DNA of 36,565 nt. Source: Clostridium sp. CCUG 7971 (GTDB lineage Bacteria; Bacillota; Clostridia; Peptostreptococcales; Peptostreptococcaceae). Of the stretch, positions 35,309 to 36,565 are shown one piece after another. A model generated the notes under the pieces. It ran no database searches. It was not told the origin of the DNA and was given only the letters and a program-made list of their open reading frames with translations. Numbering within the stretch: the first letter of the stretch is position 1; each line of letters starts with the position of its first letter. Location of the stretch: NCBI RefSeq assembly GCF_017590215.1, contig NZ_JAFFPK010000017.1:1-36565 (forward strand), written 5' to 3'. The translations under genes were made by a program, and so were the position numbers.

Positions 35309-36194
35309 ATTTTGGATCTAACAATTTAAATTTATATCCTTCACATTCTGCTTTATCAATAAAATCTCCTAATATTTCAGTATTTGTTTTAGAAACTGCA
35401 TGTAATAGTAGGATAGAGCCATCATGTAAGTGGTTCATTATTTTTTTTAGAGCAGCTTCATTTGCTGGCTGTTCATTAGGATCCCAATCATGGTAAGCAA
35501 AACTCCAAAATACAGAAGTATAACCTAAATTTTTAGTCATAGCTAAGCTTTTTTGAGAATATTGACCCATAGGAGGTCTAAATAATTTAACCATTTCTTT
35601 TCCAGTAAGTTTTTTATATCTATTTTCAACATCTTTAAATTCATTATTAAATAGATTTAAGTCATTAGCTCTATCAGGAATAGATGGATGGCTCATAGTG
35701 TGATTTCCAACTATATGTCCTTCATCTACCATTCGTTTGACTAAATCAGGATTAGTTTTTATGTAGTGTGATGTAACGAAGAAAACTGCTTTTACATTTT
35801 TTTCTTTTAATACATCAAGTATTTTTGAAGTATATCCATTTTCATAGCCTTCATCAAATGTTAGGTATAAAGTTTTTGATTCTTTACTAGTTGGACCATT
35901 ATAAACTGCATTATAATCATTTAGATTGAATTTAAGATCAGTATTAATAGTTGGAGTTTTATGTTCATCATTAGGAACGAAGAACCAACTTATTTTAGTG
36001 TTATCTAAATTAGAAGTATCGATACTATTTATCACAGGTTTATCATTTATAGTTATAGAATCTTTAGTAGATTCTTTTATATTATTAGTTTTATTATCAA
36101 TAGAACTGTTCTTTAAGGGGCTACAACCAGTTAAAGAAATAGATATTAGACATAATATTGAAAAAGAAATTAATTTTTTATGCATATTTTTCAT
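35307..36194 (-). CDS. PdaA-like polysaccharide deacetylase lipoprotein
   Basis: 295 residues. An N-terminal lipoprotein signal ends LTGC (Cys24), then a linker rich in Ser, Asn and Lys, then a NodB domain (about 95-295). Motifs: TFDEGYENGYT (the PdaA form of motif 1, where the second Asp of the usual TFDDG is changed), HTMSHP (metal-binding His pair), RPPMGQYS and LLHAVS. Closest to delta-lactam-forming PdaA of spore cortex, where muramic-acid-linked acetyl groups are removed before lactam closure. Family members differ in signal type; a lipoprotein would act at the outer face of a membrane. AAGGAGATG lies just before the ATG. Confidence 0.85.
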   Translation of the reverse strand: MKNMHKKLISFSILCLISISLTGCSPLKNSSIDNKTNNIKESTKDSITINDKPVINSIDTSNLDNTKISWFFVPNDEHKTPTINTDLKFNLNDYNAVYNGPTSKESKTLYLTFDEGYENGYTSKILDVLKEKNVKAVFFVTSHYIKTNPDLVKRMVDEGHIVGNHTMSHPSIPDRANDLNLFNNEFKDVENRYKKLTGKEMVKLFRPPMGQYSQKSLAMTKNLGYTSVFWSFAYHDWDPNEQPANEAALKKIMNHLHDGSILLLHAVSKTNTEILGDFIDKAECEGYKFKLLDPK

Positions 36195-36388
36195 CTCCTT
36201 AGGTATAATACTTATGTTATATTTTATTGACCAATATTTTGTATCTATACAAATTTAGGGAATATATAAATAAAATTTTATTGATTAAATTGGAGATAGA
36301 ATATAGGTATAAGGCCAATTACATAATATAAAATAAGATTATAATGAATTTTAAATTTAAAACAAATTAAAAAAATGTAAAAAAAGAG

Positions 36389-36417
36389 TTGACCTTGTTG
36401 AACCAAGATGATAATAT
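36389..36417 (+). promoter_or_regulatory. Ribosomal RNA operon promoter
   Basis: TTGACC at 36389-36394 and TAATAT at 36412-36417 with 17-base spacing. The start of transcription is expected near 36424. The bases between the deacetylase gene and this promoter (36195-36388) are A+T-rich and hold only that gene's ribosome site. Confidence 0.8.
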
Positions 36418-36544
36418 AATAAATGTGATCGAGAGAGACACAAACAAATGAACTTTGAAAATTAAACAGTAGGTTAATTTATAGAATTTGAAACAAGCAA
36501 ACAAAGCCAGATATATAACAGTATCTGAGCCCAAGTCAAAACTT
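36418..36544 (+). ncRNA. 16S rRNA leader
   Basis: Leader between the promoter and the 16S gene. It holds the typical clostridial segment TGAACTTTGAAAATTAAACA near 36449 and a small hairpin (CAGATA with TATCTG, about 36509-36528). These are the usual places for antitermination and processing signals. No separate gene. Confidence 0.6.
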
Positions 36545-36565
36545 ATATTTAAGAGTTTGATCCTG
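36545..36565 (+). rRNA. rrs: 16S ribosomal RNA, 5' end only
   Basis: AGAGTTTGATCCTG at 36552-36565 is the universal 5' sequence of 16S rRNA; by alignment with the E. coli numbering the mature end falls near 36545. The rest is beyond the window. Confidence 0.97.

Noticed and set aside
35926-36258. Plus-strand open frame opposite the deacetylase start
   Set aside because: Mirrors the signal peptide and linker of the minus-strand gene; no ribosome site.

Overview
The window is A+T-rich chromosomal DNA from a spore-forming, Gram-positive anaerobe. I place it in the Peptostreptococcaceae (Clostridioides / Paeniclostridium / Romboutsia group). The reasons are a surface protein with three CWB2 anchoring repeats, an SCIFF peptide with its radical SAM maturase, spore genes (alpha/beta SASP, BofC-like protein, PdaA-like deacetylase), frequent TTG/GTG starts with strong AGGAGG sites, and the gene order ruvC-ruvA-ruvB-queA-tgt-yajC. 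The species cannot be fixed from the sequence alone.

Layout. 1-800: two small minus-strand genes (a double DUF1540 cysteine-rich protein and an unknown protein). 960-7507: a BofC-like gene, then ruvCAB, queA, a PsiE-like membrane gene, tgt, yajC and a YrzE-like membrane gene. 7577-9799: the SCIFF peptide gene scfA (47 residues), its maturase scfB and a gamma-carbonic-anhydrase-like gene. 9894-20868: a long plus-strand housekeeping run: UbiB-like kinase, recJ, apt, bifunctional relA/spoT, dtd, a metallo-beta-lactamase hydrolase, hemZ and hisS. 21078-23677: aspS and a BI-1 family membrane protein.

23713-30664 looks accessory. It holds a DUF2500 remnant and a DesK-type sensor kinase whose N-terminal membrane part sits in another frame, joined at an A7 run. 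A LuxR-type response regulator, a CWB2+SH3 surface protein and an ABC ATPase with two ABC-2 permeases follow. The gene content resembles the Bacillus LnrJK-LnrLMN (linearmycin-type) sensing and efflux module, with a cell-wall protein inserted. Candidate operators lie before the surface-protein and ABC genes.

30814-36565: an SASP gene, a CsoR-type regulator with an RseC-like Fe-S membrane protein, a small secreted helical protein behind TTAAGGTT direct repeats, a two-gene ThrE-type exporter, a large permease of unknown substrate, a PdaA-like lipoprotein deacetylase, and the promoter, leader and first bases of a 16S rRNA gene cut by the window edge.

The strongest points for follow-up are the kinase split at A7 beside the surface protein and ABC operon; the scfA/scfB pair with separate promoters and a terminator between them; the terminator-like hairpin that contains the Shine-Dalgarno sequence of the YrzE-like gene; and the hemZ leader, which has mutually exclusive pairings that reach the Shine-Dalgarno sequence.
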